A stretch of 36,313 nucleotides of DNA, taken from NCBI GenBank assembly GCA_030524765.1, contig JAUNGA010000019.1, positions 1 through 36,313 of the forward strand. Reading direction: 5' to 3'. Shown piece after piece: positions 34,560 through 36,313 of this stretch. Position 1 is the first letter of the stretch, and each line of letters starts with the position of its first letter. The notes under the pieces are model-generated. The model had not been told where the DNA came from, made no database searches, and was given only the letters and a program-made list of their open reading frames with translations. Made by a program: the position numbers and the translations under genes. The DNA is from Bacteroidales bacterium. GTDB lineage: Bacteria; Bacteroidota; Bacteroidia; Bacteroidales; Muribaculaceae.

Positions 34560-35669
34560 ATGAAAAAAACACTACTGCTAACCCTGACGCTCGCCGCAGC
34601 ATCGGTCTGCGCGGCCGCCGACATCACCGACCCCGACTGGCAATATGTCGACGCCCGGGAGCTGCGCATCATCAACAAGGGATTCGACGACACGGCCCGC
34701 GACTACTGGCGCATACCGGCCTATCTGCAAGACAGTGTGCGTTCTACACTGTGGGAACGCCAGCAATGCTCGGCCGGCATAGGCGTGCGGTTTGCAACCG
34801 ACTCGCGGCGCATAGGCGTAAAATACCAACTGCTGCTCAACACCCACATGATACACATGGCCGACACCGGTCTCAAGGGCACCGATCTATATATACTCGA
34901 GGGCGACTCGGTGTGGCGTCACGTCAACACCAACCGCCCCTATGTCAAAGACGACTCGACACGCATGGTCGAGTCGACATATGTACAACGTCTCGACGGC
35001 GGCATGCACGAGTATATGGTCTATATGCCGCTGTATGACGGCGTGGAACGCCTGTGGATCAAGGTCGACAGCGGAGCCGTCATAACCCCCGGCCGGCCCG
35101 ACATCATCGACCGCGACCGGCGCATCGTGGCCTACGGCACCAGCATCATGCAGGGCGGATGCGCCTCGCGCTCAGGCATGGCCTCGACCAACATCATCGG
35201 CCGCGAACTCAATGCCGAGGTCATAAACCTGGGATTCTCCGGCGACGGCAAGATGGACAACTGCATGGCCCGGGCTATGGCCACCATCGACGACGTCGAT
35301 CTGTATATCCTCGACCCGGTGCCCAACTGCACCGAGATGATGTGCGACACGCTCACCTACGATTTTGTCAGGATACTGGCCGATGCCCGGCCTCACACAC
35401 CGATACTTATGGTCGCCGGCCCGATTTATCCATATGCTCGCTACGACTCGCACTTCGGCGAATATCTGCCGGCAAAGAACGCCGCATTCCGCCGCAACTA
35501 CGACCGGCTCGTCGCCGACGGCTACACCAATATATATTATATAGACTCTGACGGCATGGATGGCGTCGAGGACGATGGTACCGTCGACGGCATCCATCTC
35601 ACCGACCTCGGGTTCAGACACTATGCCGACCATCTGCTGCCCGAGATAAGGCGTATCCTCGGGTGGTGA
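34560..35669 (+). CDS. Secreted SGNH/GDSL hydrolase with GxDLY N-terminal domain
   Basis: 369 aa from ATG 34560. Signal peptide MKKTLLLTLTLAAASVCAAA. An N-terminal beta-sandwich (about 25-165) includes the naming motif GTDLYIL. The SGNH domain follows: VAYGTSIMQGGCASRSGMAS with the nucleophile Ser, INLGFSGDGKMD, DLYILDPVPNC and DGIHLTDLGFRHYADHL with the Asp-His pair. These enzymes are periplasmic or surface esterases, often acetyl xylan or glycan deacetylases; the substrate here is unknown. A promoter box precedes it. An inverted repeat CCAAAAA/TTTTTGG lies just after the stop. Confidence 0.9.
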   Translation: MKKTLLLTLTLAAASVCAAADITDPDWQYVDARELRIINKGFDDTARDYWRIPAYLQDSVRSTLWERQQCSAGIGVRFATDSRRIGVKYQLLLNTHMIHMADTGLKGTDLYILEGDSVWRHVNTNRPYVKDDSTRMVESTYVQRLDGGMHEYMVYMPLYDGVERLWIKVDSGAVITPGRPDIIDRDRRIVAYGTSIMQGGCASRSGMASTNIIGRELNAEVINLGFSGDGKMDNCMARAMATIDDVDLYILDPVPNCTEMMCDTLTYDFVRILADARPHTPILMVAGPIYPYARYDSHFGEYLPAKNAAFRRNYDRLVADGYTNIYYIDSDGMDGVEDDGTVDGIHLTDLGFRHYADHLLPEIRRILGW

Positions 35670-35695
35670 CACCAAAAAATACCGATTTTTGGGTA

Positions 35696-35726
35696 TTGTC
35701 GTCCCGACGAGCATGCCCTACCTTTG
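35696..35726 (+). promoter_or_regulatory. Promoter inside the gene-free right-hand region (first)
   Basis: TTG at 35696, exactly 20 bp, then TACCTTTG at 35719-35726. The spacer contains the palindrome TCGTC-CC-GACGA (35699-35710), a possible operator, and the CCAAAAA/TTTTTGG repeat (35672-35692) ends just upstream. No open reading frame of note follows. Confidence 0.6.
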
Positions 35727-35730
35727 TATC

Positions 35731-35812
35731 AGTAATTTGACACGCCAAATTATACGGAAATTGTTTTGTTTTTAAGAGAGGCCGCGACACATTTCAGTCG
35801 CGGCCTCTCTTG
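35731..35812 (+). ncRNA. Candidate small RNA or leader with a very stable hairpin
   Basis: Following the promoter at 35696-35726, the DNA has no coding frame but holds a perfect 15-bp GC-rich hairpin (arms at 35774-35788 and 35797-35811, loop ACATTTCA). The T tract after it is poor, so the 3' end is uncertain; the RNA may read on to the terminator at 36044-36078. Confidence 0.35.
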
Positions 35813-35915
35813 ACTTAAAATCTTCAGGAAAATTTGGCTTTTGTCCATTTTTACGAGTTTTCTTATAAATAATACAGGATTTGACATCTTGTTAACATAT
35901 CTTAACTGAAATCTC

Positions 35916-35946
35916 TTGCATAATCACACTTTTGGCCTTAACTTTG
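35916..35946 (+). promoter_or_regulatory. Promoter of a candidate small RNA (second)
   Basis: TTG at 35916, exactly 20 bp, then TAACTTTG at 35939-35946. About 130 bp further on lies a strong intrinsic terminator with no gene between. Confidence 0.65.
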
Positions 35947-35950
35947 CATC

Positions 35951-36078
35951 GATAAAACAAGGGTTTTGTGTTAAACCCAAGTTTTTGACATCAACAGAAA
36001 GCATTAGGAAAACCCCAATTCAATTTAAAGTTAAGGAAATCCCAAAATCGTCTCTTTGTGAAAAGCGACGATTTTTTT
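35951..36078 (+). ncRNA. Candidate small RNA of about 128 nt
   Basis: A complete unit: consensus promoter, a 5' hairpin GGGTTT/AAACCC with a 6-nt loop (35961-35978), an unpaired A-rich middle that could base-pair with targets, and a 3' terminator (arms AAAATCGTC and GACGATTTT with inner CTTT/AAAG, then T7). The only short frame here starts before the promoter box and is not credible. It does not resemble 6S, SRP, RNase P or tmRNA. It could alternatively be an attenuated leader of the right-edge gene, but that gene has its own promoter. Confidence 0.55.
36044..36078 (+). terminator. Intrinsic terminator of the candidate small RNA
   Basis: Perfect 9-bp arms AAAATCGTC (36044-36052) and GACGATTTT (36067-36075), inner CTTT/AAAG around GTGA, followed by a run of seven T (36072-36078). 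Confidence 0.8.
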
Positions 36079-36115
36079 ATTATATACCTACCGTAGCTCC
36101 ATAAAATTTATCCAC

Positions 36116-36171
36116 CTTTTGGTCGATTCCGCCAAAAGTTGAGCAGACGGCCTGTCGGCGCCTTAACTTTG
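36116..36171 (+). promoter_or_regulatory. Promoter with 23-bp palindromic operator before the right-edge gene
   Basis: CTTTTGG-N9-CCAAAAG at 36116-36138, then exactly 25 bp, then TAACTTTG at 36164-36171, then 19 nt to the ATG at 36191. Spacer bases TCGATT are also shared with the copy at 6669-6691 (21 of 23 identical). No TTG at the standard 20-bp distance, so an activator is plausible. Confidence 0.75.
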
Positions 36172-36190
36172 CACAAAAATCAACCGATCT

Positions 36191-36313
36191 ATGATACGCA
36201 TCTTCACCACAGCAGCCCCGCAGCTCACATTCACAAGCCGTCCCGTACGGCTTGACGACACGCTTGCCCCCGGCCGTACGCTCAGCGACATCGAGCGGTC
36301 GGCCATCGTGCGC
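36191..36313 (+). CDS. Start of a gene cut by the window edge; possible Fis-type regulator
   Basis: Only 41 residues are visible, beginning MIRIFTTAAPQLTF. The last part, GRTLSDIERSAIVR, looks like the opening helix of a Fis-type (HTH_8) DNA-binding domain, where TLxEIExxxIxxAL is common. With so little sequence this is a weak clue, and other families are possible. The promoter carries the palindrome shared with the capsid cassette, so the protein might regulate both, which is inference. Confidence 0.5.
   Translation, partial: MIRIFTTAAPQLTFTSRPVRLDDTLAPGRTLSDIERSAIVR

Noticed and set aside
35916-36104. 62-codon frame in the right-hand gap
   Set aside because: Its start lies inside the promoter of the small-RNA unit and its end runs through the terminator; no protein-like features.

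Overview
The window comes from a Bacteroidales chromosome, most likely a Muribaculaceae-type (S24-7) gut bacterium. Support: Bacteroidetes promoters (TTTG or TTG, about 20 bp, then TAnnTTTG), no Shine-Dalgarno reliance, BspA-like leucine-rich repeat proteins, DUF3078 and DUF3943 proteins, a Bacteroidetes-type PpiD, and GC-rich coding DNA with AT-rich spacers. The family assignment is inference. No tRNA, rRNA, CRISPR array, insertion sequence, integrase or transposase was seen.

Layout. (1) 1-2013, minus: the N-terminal part of a modular BspA-like surface protein whose natural start codon appears to be ATT. (2) 2262-6607, minus: an isolated phage-derived cassette. In order of transcription it holds a 71-aa Pro/Ala-rich protein, an HK97-fold-like major capsid protein, a 179-aa protein, a short portal protein, then two small proteins with their own promoter. 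No terminase, tail, lysis or integration gene is nearby. (3) 6795-14009, plus: a tightly packed chain of SDR oxidoreductase, phoH, purC, ubiE/menG, a DUF3078 protein, two secreted proteins, mtnN and an AlbA_2 regulator. (4) 14010-18534: a calcium/sodium antiporter, a DUF3943 protein, mrp-aroQ and trmB. (5) 18549-23671, minus: a second LRR protein and a four-gene MBOAT / DltD-like SGNH / GDSL lipoprotein / beta-barrel operon that looks like an envelope O-acylation system. (6) 23836-29229: pgi-murI, divergent comF, and an FdtB-like sugar transaminase with a WzxE-like flippase. (7) 29268-34485, minus: dgt, ppiD, and metK with a long leader that I read as a SAM-II-type riboswitch plus intrinsic terminator. 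(8) 34560-35669, plus: a GxDLY-type SGNH hydrolase. (9) 35670-36190: a gene-free stretch with two good promoters, a very stable hairpin, a complete promoter-to-terminator unit likely to encode a small RNA, and a palindromic operator before the gene cut by the right edge.

The most striking non-coding signal links two distant places. A 23-bp palindrome (arms CTTTTGG and CCAAAAG, 9-bp spacer, 21 of 23 positions identical) lies exactly 25 bp upstream of an identical TAACTTTG box both at the capsid cassette promoter (6636-6691) and at the right-edge gene (36116-36171). The visible start of that right-edge protein resembles the beginning of a Fis-type DNA-binding helix. An attractive but untested idea is a domesticated capsid cassette under a dedicated, possibly autoregulated, host regulator.

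Several genes touch S-adenosylmethionine: metK makes it, ubiE and trmB use it, and mtnN clears its products. Gene packing is very tight, with many ATGA overlaps.
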